This document shows positions 19,291 to 32,219 of a stretch of 64,000 nt of DNA, piece by piece. The stretch comes from Harmothoe impar (lineage: Eukaryota; Annelida; Polychaeta; Phyllodocida; Polynoidae): contig OX381714.1 in the NCBI GenBank assembly GCA_947462335.1, positions 57,643,800 to 57,707,799 on the forward strand. Reading direction: 5' to 3'. Made by a program: the position numbers and the translations under genes. The number at the start of each line of letters is the position of its first letter. The first letter of the stretch is position 1. The notes under the pieces were generated by a model. The model made no database searches, was not told the origin of the DNA, and worked only from the letters and a program-made list of their open reading frames with translations.

Positions 19291-20981
19291 CACTGCTGGG
19301 CTTCATTTAAGCAAGACATGAACTCACATCAGGCATCTGTTTTGCACCAGGAATTCAAAAATGAAAATATAATTGTCATACGCAAATTCAAACAAGTAGG
19401 CATACCCAACATTCTGCCAGATAATATTGTGCCTATAGATAAAGTTGTTGCTTCTCTTCAAATGGATAATTAATGTGGCCATAGTAACAGATTACTATGG
19501 TAGACTGTAGTGTGTTATGGTGTGGTTGCATGGTAAGTCAAGAGGTTGCCTGATCTGCATACTGTGTAGGTAGATAGATGGTCCCAGGGGTACAGCTACT
19601 AGACTATAGGAGAGTGGCCCTGCTACAAGGTTGGACACAATATAGCTTAAAGGATTTTAAGAGGGCATGTTGTCGTCTGGTTTCTAGAGATACCAAGGAC
19701 TGACAAAATTTAAAAGGTTAAAATATGAACAACAAGAGTATTGGTCTACCTCTGTCTGCATCAATATTATCCAGATGATGATTACAAACAGATCAAATGT
19801 TATTTTCTTTTAAGGAGGACCTTCATTGCATTCTTTATCAGTGATGATGATGGGTCTTAATGTCTCTCCACTTCCCTTGGCCTGCCTTCATGTTTATAAT
19901 CAAAGCCAAAAGCCATTCAAGACTAGGGAACTATTTTCATATCACCTGAGTGTAAAAAGGGTCATCAATGCACCACTGTACAGCAGCACTCTAAAGGTGA
20001 TCAAGGGGGCAAAGAGTGATGAGGTAATGTTTCTGATACTAACCTGCTGGGGTAACGTTGGGATTTAACTTAAGTGGATGGGAAAGGGATTTAGGGCCAT
20101 GCACCTCTGTGAGCATCACACATCAGCCTTATGAGTCTACTTATTTGCATGGAGTTATAATTGGTGAAATTTTGTTGCGTGATTATTTCAACTTTGTTTT
20201 TGCTTTATTAGGTTCCATTTGCAAGCAATTGTCCATGGGAGAAGGAGTTCTGTAAAGGATGCTGTAAATACACAGTATGTTAAATGACTAGATGGCTAGA
20301 CTATGACAAAATTCACAATATGGGTGGGCGCACCTAAACCATAACTTTTCTCGCATTGTTGGCTTATCTCAACACTACAGCATACTGTCCCCATCCTATA
20401 TATGGTAGTTTATCACAGCATAAAGAGTTATTATATGTATAGCTTCATCACCTTGCTGTATTAGCTTGTTCAGCAATGCTGATCTATAACCCCTTCCGAA
20501 GAGATGATACAGTACGTTTCTTCAGCAATGCAAAGGATATGAGCAGCATGGACATTTGACCCTTTCCAAAGCATGATGTAAAGTGCTTTGATAACTTTAC
20601 TTGTCGAAAGTAATTACTGTTCATAAACAGTTTGAATTACTGAATTTGTATACAAATACAATGACTATTCTTTGCCAAATGACATTTTTCTTGATCCGTT
20701 GCAAAAGGGCAATGCCCCAATACATGCCCCAACAATTGCCCAATTCCTGCTATAAGTAAATATTTTATGCTGGTCCTCAGGGCAACCGGGGGATCCTGGA
20801 TAAATGATTATCCAATAAAGCTGGGCCTGACACATGTATTGGGTGGTAATGGCATAGGTGTTTGAATATTATAAGCATGAAATTGCTGCACTGGATAGGC
20901 TTAGTAATATGGTAGGATCCATTGAATTTGCAGCTTTAACTTTAAAAGAATGAACTATATCTGATTGGCTTTGCCTGTTAA

Positions 20982-21085
20982 CCCTTTCAGAACAGATGTC
21001 ACTAAAAGATGATATTTGCCGTAATGATGCACCAATGCATCCCAGATGAGTAATTCGCCTTGGCTGCATTAATGCATCATGACGA
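20982..21085. mobile_element. TTAA MITE, truncated
   Basis: It begins CCCTTTCAG directly after TTAA (20978-20981) and includes the ATGATGCACCAATGCA half-hairpin of the family seen at 40523. The related locus at 62018 has the bare TTAA, so this is an insertion. The right end is lost. Confidence 0.55.
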
Positions 21086-21635
21086 TTTAGTTCAATCAGC
21101 TTGGATTTACACAGAAGCTAATCTGGCTGGAAAATGTTTTCACATGTATTTAGACCTACTGGGTCTGTTGTGACACTCTCCAACCATATTGATGTTCTGG
21201 ATAAGACTACAACCTAGACTGAGGTGTGGCCAAAGATTAATCAATAGTCATCAATAGGTCACACAGTGCTGGGCAATAGCATTAAGTAAGGCTGCTGCTG
21301 CAATATATATCTGTTAACCAAAGAGAGAGACTAAAAATAAAAAGAGAGAAAATGAGAGAGATTAAGAAGGACAGACACATAGGTGAACCAAAAGTAAAGA
21401 GAAAAAGATACAGACAGAGAGATTGAGAGGTTTGGCAGAGGGACATTTCAGGAGTATTTCAGGGGTATTTCAAGACATACCATTAAAACAGGGCACTGCA
21501 TATACACCATACAAGGAAATAAGCGATGAGATGAATGTATTTTATCTACAATGGCTGGTGTAGCTGGTAACACTGATTCATAACGACACTTCCTTATTGC
21601 CAAACACAGTGGCAGAGGCACCTTTCTGAACTTAC

Positions 21636-21701
21636 AATGACAGCAGACTCGTCCTCCAGGACACAAGGGACATTTAGGATAAATAAGCCTGTGGGCCCAC
21701 C
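21636..21701 (-). pseudogene. Truncated copy of the 94-bp exon-like block
   Basis: The minus-strand end ...GCTGTCATT is followed by a perfect GTAAGT donor (plus ACTTAC at 21630-21635). About 28 bp are missing relative to the 48433 copy, so this copy is not coding. Confidence 0.3.
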
Positions 21702-22060
21702 CTATGTTTATAAACACAGACCTCCTAAATGTTGTGAGGTAAGGACAATGCAACTTAGTTAACATTTATTGCACCCTTCTGATGTATATGTTTATTCCAT
21801 GTTTATCCTCCATCCTCTTAAATTCATTCCATCATTTTTGATTCCAATGTTCTTGAATCCCAGGGTATGCATAACACATACCATTTTCGATTCTCTATGC
21901 TTATTTCCTCTTTCCACTAGGTAAAAGTGTGCTATTTCCATTTCTTGACGCCATGTATCAGTTCTTATCTGGACTATCCAACCAGGTATATTGATAATAT
22001 TATCACAGACATCTCTGACATTAAGCCAATTCTGATTTTGCACATTTCATGTGCAGAATG

Positions 22061-23388
22061 TATATAAGTTTATCTAGGGACATTCAGATTATTCAACTGC
22101 TTTAGAATAAATCAAATACATAGGGAAGGAATATAGACAGGCAAGACTAGAAAATAAAGACCAATGAATGGTAGAGTAGGTAGAATCATTAGAGGAGATT
22201 GATGGAAATCAGAGGATTATATTTGGAATAAAACTAAAGGCGCTTTACAATTCGGTGGTCATCAGTGATGAAAGTAGTCTTTGTTTAGTTAGAAAAAGAA
22301 CTGATCAGAGCAGAGAAGCAGAGGAAAACAGACTTAAAACAATTAGAAATGAGGGAAACAAAATAGGAAATAAAACAAAAAGGAAATGTATTGAGCCTAA
22401 TCATTACCCATCAGTGCATTGTATGCATACAAACTGTCACAAAGAAAACTGCATTTGTGAAGAGGTCCATTTTTGATACTGTTTTGATGAATATCAAAGC
22501 AGTGATCATGGGTGACATGGTTCAGAGGTGACTATTTGAGAAGTTTATCCATATCGCTCAACTAATGTGGCATTGAATCACTGTCACTGAGCCATGTCAG
22601 CCAGATTACCCATCAGTTATTGGCCATAGAGATATCTAGATTTTGTACACTACCTAAGCACTTGTTGCTACAAACTCTTGTATCTAGTAAACCTTCAATT
22701 TCATTATTCTACCTCTTCTGAAGATTCTTAATCTATACCTCTTTTAGGTCAGATTCAGCCATGTTGCCAAATTTCTACCCGAAAGAAAATATGGTTCATT
22801 TCAATGCCATAACCTGGTGTACTACTCTAAGAACATGAAAACATCTTGCCATCTCATACACCCTGGTGCCTACTCTCCTTAATGACTTGGAGCCCACCCT
22901 GACAGTTATACCTCTGCTGCTGCCCCTTTTATTTCTCCAGCTACCCCCTCCCCAATGTAAACACACAATCCTACTAGTCTCTCCAGTGCAAACATAATGT
23001 GTAGTCCTACCCAGACCTTTCCTACAAGTAGGAAAGTGTTCTGATAAAATCCTTGATTCCTTTTTATAGAACACACTTACGGTGCCACAGTTAATCAGCC
23101 AGGATGACAAAACAACAACTATAGCCTGAGAATCATTCTGGAAAGCTCCTACAAATGCAAGAAGTTTAGAAAATGGCTGTCCTTGATACTAAATGTAACA
23201 GTAGATCCAGTCAAATGAGTGACTAGCTGCTAGACTCTGACAACAGTAAGCAGCCAGCAATCACATTGGATGAAATGGAACCCTGATTAATGTCAGTTTG
23301 AGGATACTCCAACCTGCTGTGAACTACTCTGTGAGCTACTCGATGTGGGGCCTTGATGTGGGGAGAAGCAGGAAAGTATCTGTTAACT
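22061..23388. repeat. Duplicated unit, right part
   Basis: 22061-22650 is related to 63420-64000. 22790-23350 is related, with many indels, to 33590-34080. The rest is unremarkable AT-rich sequence. Short ORFs here are not conserved between copies. Confidence 0.5.
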
Positions 23389-23465
23389 AATTGTGACCGT
23401 CCAAGGGAAAACCAGCCTTATGCACCCCTTGCATAAGGCTGGTTTTCCCGTGGACTGTCACAATT
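23389..23465. repeat. Near-perfect hairpin, 36-bp arms
   Basis: Arms 23389-23424 and 23430-23465 pair with two mismatches around a 5-nt loop (CCCCT). A mutated relative of the inner arm occurs near 31752-31797. It may be a minimal palindromic transposon or the source of a small hairpin RNA. The loop is shorter than in most microRNA precursors. Confidence 0.75.
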
Positions 23466-24072
23466 GTTGATAAGGTAATGTCAGTTAATGCCCTCAAACT
23501 AGGCTCCAAGACCTTACCACTGTGAAAATCAAGCAAATACCTAATTTGGGACAACCTGTTGATTAGCTTTCAATTCTGCCTTCCCTGGTTACGTTACTCA
23601 ATATAAAAATAGATAACTATAGAAAAAGTTCGAGCCACATTTGCATACTACAAGACTGAATAGAACTACAAAAAGACAACCCCGGCAAACAGGCTGTCTC
23701 TGTGTCACGCTGCCTAGAATGCATCTTTCTAGTTGTCATACTTCCAGCCTGACCTTGAAGGCCAGTGGCCATATCTGAGGCACTCTCCCAGTAGAGTCTC
23801 AAATAAGACTCTGCCCAAAGACCCAGACTACAGGAAATCTTTTGTCGAAGAAGGGGCAAAAAAGGTACTACTAGTCTGCTCTTCTATCCACATAACACAG
23901 TGACAGTCTGCCTGCATAAAATAGTTCCTAAGAATAGGTTCAATTTCCAACATAAATAGTTATGTAGTTTGAGATATCTGTACTTCATACATCCATATAA
24001 ACATTTGAATCAATTCATAGTATACACAAACCGTGGTACATACCATGTCTACAACATGGCGTAGGTAAGTTT

Positions 24073-24690
24073 TCAGGGAAACCCGCTGAGCCTTGCCAGA
24101 GAGGAACTAGTGCTGGTTGAAAGAAGGAATCTGTAGGGGGATTGCATCTGAGGCAATAAATGCAATACGAGTCTGACTACAAGAGAACTCATCTGAAGTA
24201 TAAGGTTCCTGAAGTAGGAATATACAGCAGTGTGAGAGTTCTTGGACAATGAGTCATTTGGGGAGGATAGTGTGTGACACCTCTGCCCTGATATGGCTTC
24301 ATAAGGCAGGCAGGCCCCCACACGAGAGCTGTTAGGAACAGAAAGCTTCATAGAAAAGGCAAAAGTGGAGGTATGAAGGAAGCTGAGCAGAGCTGAGAGA
24401 GTATCGGGTTCCTGAAGTAGGAATCCGCAACAGCATGACAACTCTGGGACAATGAGTCTTGGTGTGCTGGGGAGGGATATTGTGTGGCACCTCCGCCCTA
24501 ACATGGCTTCATAAGGCAGGGAAGCCACCACATAGCAGCCTATTGGGACAGAATGTACCAGGGACAAGCTATAAATGCTGAGTAAGAAGCTAAGAAAATG
24601 GAGGTAGCCCAGGGTGGGGTAGGGGGTGGGGGTGGACATGCATTGTTTATGGACTAGGTATGGTGGAGTTAATACTGGTAGATGGGACAA
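24073..24690 (-). other. 205-codon minus-strand ORF with an in-frame 210-bp tandem repeat
   Basis: This is the longest frame outside the retrotransposon. Two tandem units, offset by exactly 210 bp (24293 against 24503), both encode LPYEA(I/M)xG(Q/R)RCHT(L/I)S. The unit length is a multiple of three, so the frame survives duplication. Composition is rich in Ser and Leu with no recognised domain. It may be chance reading of a non-coding tandem repeat. Confidence 0.2.
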
Positions 24691-25118
24691 GAAACTCTGA
24701 GAGTTTGGGGCATTTGGACAATGGGTATGTTTGGAGGAAGCCTTGACAGTATCCCGTGGATGGGAGAGAGTCTGGGTGGCAAGAACCAGTGTGCCATATA
24801 TATATGAATGCAGTCAGCTATAGGGAGAAATACTGTTGAGGGATGCTTTTTGCTGCAAAATTAAAACAAGGGATATGCAAGACTCTATTGAGAATAAACA
24901 GCCACTAAGCTATGAAGCTCTATGCCCAGCATTAGACCTTCACACACTTCACACTATCCAAAGTGGTGCATTACATCAATACAATCATGATTCATGATTG
25001 CAAATAATACTGAGAGGGCATAGTGCATTTAATTAAGGCATTGGATTATGATATCCATAACTTACCATGGAGGAAGCTATTCAGCAAACAGAGAACTAAT
25101 TAGTACACTATTAACTCT

Positions 25119-25165
25119 CATTAGTGTCTCTAGGATTAAATTCTTGTAGCACAGAGACACTAATG
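25119..25165. repeat. Small hairpin, 13-bp perfect arms
   Basis: CATTAGTGTCTCT at 25119-25131 pairs with 25153-25165 across a 21-nt loop. Function unknown. Confidence 0.5.
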
Positions 25166-25550
25166 ATGAAATGCAGTTGTAAATTGAAGACTTCAATTAA
25201 CTAATCATGGTACCATAGTAATCTGCAAAGCAAACATTAATCATGAGAAGGGAGGGAGGGGGAATTAAACAGATATTTGTACCTGTTCGTACAGCAGATC
25301 ACACAACATTTAATCAAAGATAACTCAATGATTAGCTTTTTATGTCATATTGATGAGATGTAAGAATATGATCAATGCATTGAGTTCCTCAAGAACTGCA
25401 ATATCATCGTCAATACATCATGATACATAGTAACCATTTGGATCTTTGACTCTATAAGATATACATGTATCCTCTACAACAAGGAATGATAAACTGAATG
25501 TGAGCTATTTTGTACAATACTATTTTAATTCTTGTATGAATCACCGTACA

Positions 25551-27155
25551 GAAATGCTAGATGATAGAATTAGAAATCAATGTGGCTTTCGGGTCTGCTA
25601 CCATTGCCTGCATGCAGTTCTGCTTTATAATCACAACTGATGTATAAGGTGCAACAAAATAGTATCTGTTACTGCAAGCTCTAACTAGTTGACAATCCTG
25701 CAAGTTCTTGTGACCTTGTAGAACCCCTCCATACAGAAGGTTATCTCCCAGAAACAGCACACGCAAAGCAGTCGACTGTACAGGACTTGGTTCCTGACAT
25801 TGCTCCCTATATAAATGTCTATAGATCTGCTAATCATTACTGTTGCTCTGAAGTTCATTGTTCCTGTATCAAGTTCTGGCTTAAATACCCTTGATCAGCC
25901 TTTGTAGAAAAATCATTAAATATTCAGATGCAGTTCTATTTTGCTATAATTCTTTCCAACTCTGAAATTCTAAGTGATTAAATCCCACTTAAGTTAGTTA
26001 ATAGGATTACTGTGGAGAAGATTCCGAAACTCTACATGTTAAGCTCAGTAAAAATGATTGCTTTGGAGGAGCTTATGAAAGCAAGCAGAAAGTACAAAGT
26101 TAATGAGGTCTGATAGAAATTGATAATGATACCTGAATCTACTTACACAGAGGCTGAGATTTCATTCTTAAGGCAATCCTCAAAGCTCAAATACCCCTTG
26201 AAGGCTGCATAGTACTTATTCTCCTCATTGGTAGTTATTCTTTTCATTGTCATGATCCATGAATACAGCTCCGAAGAGTAACTCTCCAGGGCTGTATTCA
26301 TAGATCATATCAGCTCTTTGAAAGTAATTAGGCATGATGCCTTGAAGCAATATGCAACATTAAAGCACTAAGTAGCTCTTTTAAGGAGACAGAGATGTAC
26401 ATACGTTATGGCAAAAGAGGCAGAGATGGAGAGGCCAGTTGGAAGGCCAGAAGAAAGTAGTGGTGAGTAAGTACATGGAATAGGGAAGAAAGAATGTTGG
26501 GGCAGACTGAGCTAGGACAGAATAACAGGGGGGGATAAGGAAGTTGTTAAGGATTGCTTCAATATGCCCCTTGCACACATTTAGGCAGTTATGGATGCTT
26601 GGGTCAATACACATACTCAGGTTAAGATGTTCTATACTAGTTTATTGTTATAAATATAACATTGGCCTAAATTCAGTGACTGCCTCCTCATAGAGAAAGT
26701 TCTCCGGGTACTTAAGATGTACACCACTGGGGACATCTGTCACCAAGACAATGTTGTCATAGAGGAAGTGTAGTAGCTATTATAAAGATATGAGAAAACC
26801 CGTATTTATTTTATTGGACAGACATTGTCATTCACCCATGCATTTTGCACATCCAGTCTTTCACTATTTGTTATCGTAGGCTTTACTCCAGAGACTCATG
26901 AACAAGATCATTTGTGTAGATCCACAACAAAGTAGAAGTCACTGGGGATGTGTGCTGTCTGTCCCTGCTATACCATGCCGTATTGCTCTGGTCCTGGCCC
27001 GTCCCCTGACACAGTGCTATCCTCTATAACCAGCCCATATCATGTTTGGTACAGAATGTGTTGTGTGCCACACCAGGGAAATCAGAAACACCCCAGTCTA
27101 TATCATAATGTATCACATAACTATAGTCCCATTTTGCACCTTAGCAGACTGTTAA
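25551..27155. repeat. Diverged duplicated unit (b-type), copy 1
   Basis: 25680-26200 is related to 37370-37870 and 52250-52760. 26800-27120 is related to 38600-38700 and 53580-54270. A MITE-like hairpin (ATGAATACAGCTC) lies near 26250-26340. No intact gene. Confidence 0.5.
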
Positions 27156-27325
27156 CACTTTAAGGATGGTATCATGCCCTGGCCCATGCCCATGCCAACC
27201 CTTTCGGGTTGAGACACTCCTGTAGGGTTGGCATGATGCACTAATGCAGCACCAGTGAGTTACTCACCAAGGGTGCATTGGTACATCATGTCGACAACTG
27301 TTATCTATTAGCAAAATGCATCATT
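27156..27325. mobile_element. TTAA MITE, 3' end lost
   Basis: It starts CACTTTAAGGATGG after TTAA (27152-27155), followed by the family's internal hairpins. The right terminal repeat is not recognisable. Confidence 0.55.
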
Positions 27326-27359
27326 GAAGATAGTATATATGGAAACTCAAGCTGACATG

Positions 27360-27580
27360 GGTACCTGAACTTTTGACCATGTTGGCGTGTCGATTTTTGC
27401 CAAAAAGGGCCTGTCGCTGGGTCGATTTTTAACAATATAAGAACTTAGAAAAAATCCCTGTGCGTTGATTTTTATCCTTTATTTCCCTGTTTCCGTCGAT
27501 CTTTAAATGGGCCGTGTCGCATGTGTAGATTTTGAAAGGGGCTGTGTCGCTGTGTCGACCGTGTCAAATATTACCCATGA
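27360..27580. repeat. Repeat segment with TGTCGATTTTT-like motifs
   Basis: Several copies of GTGTCGATTTTT, GTGTCGC and related words occur in ~200 bp that are absent from the related units. It is probably a decayed repeat of unknown type. Confidence 0.3.
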
Positions 27581-27599
27581 AGGGGCACTGATATGGAAG

Positions 27600-29187
27600 C
27601 ATAATAGATATACACATATGAAATTCTTGTTTACATTTTTCTACTTGAAACAAGAGTTCCTATGATAATGACATTATTGAGGATGTCTCAAATATATGAG
27701 GGCCATGAGATAGATTTGGAAGGAAATAGAATTGAATATGGAAAGCAGTGTAATGCATTAATGTTCTAAACAAGAAAAACCTGGAATGATGCAGAAGCAG
27801 CTGTGTAAACCCAGCTTCCTCCATCTATAGCAATACTTCTCACATTACATTGTCTTTATTTTGGGGATATTCACCAGGGAGAGCGCCATTAAATTTGATG
27901 CCCCCATATTTGTTTTAGAGCACTGTAATCCATGAGGTATAACTTAATGAATTAGTGCACAGTTAATTATTGACCTCTCCTCTTACTAAACTCCCACCCT
28001 GAACAGTAACACACCTGAGTACTAATAGCACTGTTACTATTGACACATTAAAAGACAGGCAGCAGTGTAGAGTCCATAGCCATGTGTACACACAGAAAAA
28101 GGAGCTATACCAGGCAGATTTATTCCACTTTATAGGCATTGGTCAGTAACTTTCCAGGGCTGCATTGATGTATTAAAGCACTAGGCAGCCCTTAACAGGT
28201 TAAGTTTGAGCTGGGCCTTATACACAACACTGCACAACGACCTCCTCCCCATCACATAGAGCTGTGTTTGTGAAGCCCTAAAGGGAACTATCCTTGAATA
28301 CCTTCAGAACCCACAACACTCCTCAATCGTACTGCAACCTGCTACCGTCTACCTGTGGCCTTAGATGAGGCAAAAGCCAGTTCTCATTCAAGCCACCAGG
28401 GTGTGTGCACAGACCCACAGGGAACTCAACCTCCTACCATCTATCTCTCAGGTGAAGGAGAAATATAACTGATAAAGATTTGAAATGATGAAGCTAGTTT
28501 GAATGAAACCATCGGTTGAATCTGAGAATTGCCAAGGACAAAGGTTATGCAAATGGGGAAGTCTCTAAATATTTTACATTGTGTTGCCAATGCTGTGCTG
28601 GTTGTTGTTCTCACCCATAGGCTCTGTAGTACACAACATATGAAATAAAAAGATAGAGGCCTTGCTGCTTTCTTCTTTTTCTTCTGACATTTACTCAGAT
28701 CTGCCATTGCCAGACCCAGTTCCACAGAAAAAAAGTCTTTTTCTTAATTGTCTTTTTTTGCCAGACTGTCTGCCCACATGCTGTCAATGTGTGTCTAGTG
28801 TGTGGAGTTACTTAGAAAAAAGAATAACTGTAAGTGGAATGCCATGTCACAAGAAAGCAGGAACTCCACAGGAAATTACTGCAACAAACAGTCGGAAATC
28901 AATTGATGATAGTGATTTATTCATGAAAGCGGAAGCAATTATGAAATACTCTGCATCTGTCTAAGGAGTCTTGAAGTTTGTCCAGTGTGATGTCTGATAT
29001 CTAAAAAGAAACAAAAGGATATGAAAATCCAACCCTCTTTTATGAAAGATCTTGTCAAAATCCAGCCTAACAGCATCAAGGTTTACTTGTGTCACAAATT
29101 GGCCTCTTGCTGCTACAAGTTAGCTCCCTTTATACTGTCATGTGGCTCCTATCAAACTCTCCTCAATCAAACTGACAGCATGCTTAG
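27600..29187. repeat. Duplicated unit (b-type, second part), copy 1
   Basis: 28210-28440 is closely related to 41010-41250. 29080-29180 is related to 41560-41620 and 57110-57210. It contains an exon-like 62-bp block at 28353-28414. The 100-codon frame at 28662 is not matched in the paralogs. Confidence 0.5.
28353..28414 (-). pseudogene. 62-bp exon-like block, copy 1 (acceptor lost)
   Basis: On the minus strand the block ends ...GGCCACAG followed by GTAGAC, a fair donor, and reads LCTHPGGLNENWLLPHLRPQ in one frame. The paralog at 41147-41208 reads the same frame with few changes. Here the acceptor AG has become GG. Confidence 0.25.
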
Positions 29188-29429
29188 CACTTTAACGACT
29201 GGTGTCGTTAAAAGATGACAACTGTCGTTATGATGCACCAATGCAGCCCCAGCAAGTAACTTTCCAGTGCTGCATTGGTACTTCATGCCAACCCTTCAGG
29301 AGTGTCTGAACCCTGTATGTATGATGCTTGAATGCAGCACTGCTGAGTTACCTGCTTGCCAGGGCTGCATTCATGCATCATGATGACCAAGGGCATGATG
29401 CATTAAGTTTTCATGCCACCATTAAAGGG
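29188..29429. mobile_element. TTAA MITE, full length (242 bp)
   Basis: Terminal repeats CACTTTAACGACTGG and, inverted, CCATTAAAGGG are flanked by TTAG (29184) and TTAA (29430). Inside are successive palindromes built on GATGCACCAATGCAGC and its complement. A TTAA target and C-rich TIR start fit non-autonomous piggyBac-like elements. Confidence 0.7.
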
Positions 29430-29619
29430 TTAAGATAAATAATTCAACAGCTATCGATGCTGAAACAAAGAAAAATTAAGTACAGAAATCTCTTTCTGAG
29501 CCTGTAATGTCAGGACTTTAAGGAATGGATGCCTCTCAGGGTAATCCTGAAATCCATATGTTGTCAATGCCATGCCAATGGCCATCAAATAAGGCTGTTC
29601 ACTTCTGGCCACTTCCTAA

Positions 29620-29824
29620 CCGTTTAAAGATGGCATCATGATTCAATAAACCATGACCTTTTTGTTCTAACGATGCAGCATTGCAGAGGCAGTTAGTTGA
29701 CAAAACTGCATTGCTATGCCCGTCGTGATAATATGATGCACCAGGGAGTTTTGCTGATGCAGTATTCATGTATCATGCCAAAAAATAACATAACACATCA
29801 ACACACTATGTCATCCTTAAAGTG
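29620..29824. mobile_element. TTAA MITE, full length (205 bp)
   Basis: It starts CCGTTTAAAGATGG after CTAA and ends CATCCTTAAAGTG before TTAA. The same family as 29188-29429, only ~190 bp away. Confidence 0.65.
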
Positions 29825-30577
29825 TTAAGAGTCTCATTCTGATCAGTCTGTGGCAGTGATATATTGATTTGTGCTTGCAACCATTTCTCCTAGCTCCCTT
29901 CCCCTCTATTCCCTGGCATGATGTCTATGACTATATGGTATGGGTAGGCATAGGAACTGTTGCATGGGGATTATATTGGTGTTGGCTGAGTGTGCGGATG
30001 AGTCAGGGATGCAACTTATAGTGTAGGTGAATTGTGTGCACTGCCAGTTGAATAAGATGAGACTCCCTTGGGATGCCCACTCTGCCTTACTGTGGGGATT
30101 TAGAGTGGATGAATTTGGATGGTATGAGGCTGAATGATGAGGTTGGGGGAGGGTGTGTGTGTTTATCCCAACACTACACTGGTATGAGAGGAGAGTACCT
30201 ATCAGTCACAGTGAGAAAAGAGGGATCAGCTTGGAGCTAAGATGGTGATACTGCATGAATGTTTGGATTCAGGCAAAACAGTTTTGTTGTGATAACAGGG
30301 GTGTAGTACTAGTTGTGGTTTTATCATTAGATATTATTGTTCTAGGCTGCATTTCATGAGGATATGGACCCACAGTCAGTCATCTAATTCATCTACACCA
30401 GAAATTCACCAGCAAAGAAATACAGTTATGTGTATATTGTAATAAACAAAGACATAAAAATAGTGGAATTATACAACATTCTGCCAGATAACACAATGCC
30501 TTTAACAATCGACAATCAACTGTATAGATGTTGCTTCTCTTCAAACAAATCAATGCTGTAACTGTAACAGGTGACTA

Positions 30578-30799
30578 CCGTAAATTCCCGCGTACTACCC
30601 GTGGGTTGTACGCGAACCAAACTCAGCTTTCATTTGATACCAGACATGCTTATACAGGGTGCGGGTTATACAAGGGTTTTTATCACTATAGAACAGTACT
30701 AAAATCTGAATTTTCAGATCCAAAATCGGGTTATAGGATTCTCCTGAGTTGGGGGTGCGGGTTATATGCAAGATGCAGGTAGTACGCGAGAATTTACGG
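30578..30799. mobile_element. 222-bp MITE in TA (CCGTAAATT TIR)
   Basis: The ends CCGTAAATTCCCGCGTACTA and, inverted, TAGTACGCGAGAATTTACGG are flanked by TA on both sides (30576-30577, 30800-30801). The related loci at 1780, 19480, 44250 and 59150 keep the uninterrupted GACTATG-type site. A second element of exactly the same length is at 55632. TA targets suggest a Tc1/mariner-like mobiliser. Confidence 0.8.
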
Positions 30800-31751
30800 T
30801 ATATTAAACTGTAGTGTGTCAGGGTGTGGGTGAATGGTAATTCAAGACTGGACAGTGTACTGATCTGAATATGGATGGAGGTGGGTACATAGATGGTCCC
30901 AGGGGTAAAGCTACTAATACTGTGTGAGAGTGACCCTGCAACAAGGCTGGACATTGACTAACAGAGATCACCTTCCCTGCTAATTGGCTAAAGGGTTTAA
31001 ATGGACATGTGTCCGGTGTCTGTAGAGAACTACATTTAATAAAAAGACTGATACAAGTTACAAAGTCATTACATAAACATCAAGGAGAATTGGTCTACCT
31101 CTGTTTACCTCAACATTGGTAATGCTGGTTACAAACACATCAACCTGTAACCTGTGGCCAGCCTTTATGTCTATAATTTTCGATCAAAGCTATAATCTGC
31201 AAAATTAGGGCATATTGTATATCACTTCAGCATAAAACGTGTCATCAGTGTTATTTTTAAGGAGGATCTTTACTGCAATTTTTTCCCTACTTCCCTTTGC
31301 CTGCCTGCCTTCATGCCTATAATCAAAAGCCATTGAACACTAAGGTACTATTTTTATATCACCTGAGTATAAAAATCGTCATCAAGGCACCAATATACGC
31401 CACCACTCTTAAAGCATTAATCTGGGTGGAGGCCAGGGCCATCCACGGTTAATGCCCAACAGCCTGTATAGCCAAGGTCACATATCAGTCGATCAATGTC
31501 GCAAAAAGCGATGGTGTGGGGGCACTATCTATTCCTGATACTGCTACATACCTACTGTAGATAAGTAGGGATTTAACTAAAATGGATGGGTCTGAAAAGG
31601 ATAGAGTTAAGCAGCTCCATGGGATTTAGCGTCATGCAAAGAATAACTTCTCTGAACATCACTGTATTTGTATCAGGGCTTAAACACTATGCTAAGAGAG
31701 AAAAAAACGTTAGGAAGAGAGGGAAACAAACAGAAACATAAAGAGAGAAAT

Positions 31752-31797
31752 ACCATCCATGGGAAATCCAGCCTTATGAACCCTTGCATTATATCAT
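31752..31797. repeat. Degenerate relative of the 23389 hairpin
   Basis: Shares GGGAAAxCCAGCCTTATG and CCTTGCAT with one arm of the hairpin at 23389-23465, with several changes. Confidence 0.4.
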
Positions 31798-31855
31798 TGC
31801 ATTATATATTTCTGATAATATTAGAGAGACAGCATGGTAAAGAGAGAGAAAACTG

Positions 31856-31860
<5 letters not shown>

Positions 31861-31929
<69 letters not shown>
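31861..31929. repeat. Microsatellite (GT)25 then (GA)n
   Basis: Fifty bases of perfect GT repeat are followed by about 19 bases of GA repeat. Not present in the related units. Confidence 0.95.
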
Positions 31930-32121
31930 GGTAGATGGATAATTCTGGTGTATTTCATATGCAAAACAGTGGCAGTACGTTGCATAGACACTGTACAGAA
32001 AGGTGAGGCATGAGGTGGCTGTATTGTATACACACAATAGCTGTTGTACTTGATGGTACAGATTCATTATGACACTCTCTCATTGCTAAGCAGAGAGGCA
32101 GAGGCACCTCCCTGAACTCAC

Positions 32122-32219
32122 AATGACAGCAGACCCGTCCTCCAGCAGCCAGGGGACATTTGGGATAAAATAAATAGGTCTGTGCCATGGAGCACACCTT
32201 CCTGGGACATCGGGACTAT
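32122..32219 (-). pseudogene. Decayed copy of the 94-bp exon-like block
   Basis: The GTGAGT donor is kept (plus ACTCAC at 32116-32121), but an insertion near 32165-32175 shifts the frame after the conserved HGTDLFI segment. Confidence 0.3.

Larger units (their letters stand above)
18641..22060. repeat. Diverged duplicated unit, copy near 19-22 kb
   Basis: This unit is collinear with 58720-63100 (close) and 30300-32300 (more diverged), and distantly with 956-4597. It carries minus-strand exon-like blocks at 19060-19290 and 21636-21701, a truncated TTAA MITE at 20982, and a GA-rich stretch at 21320-21430. 18641-18890 is plain AT-rich. No intact host gene is visible. Confidence 0.65.
23466..25550. 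other. Non-coding stretch with two local repeats
   Basis: Apart from the 70-codon repeat at 24073-24690 and a small hairpin (arms 25119-25131 and 25153-25165, CATTAGTGTCTCT type), no gene or known repeat is recognised. Confidence 0.4.

Noticed and set aside
31789..32067. Minus-strand ORFs with long His-Thr runs
   Set aside because: Translation of the (GT)25 repeat.
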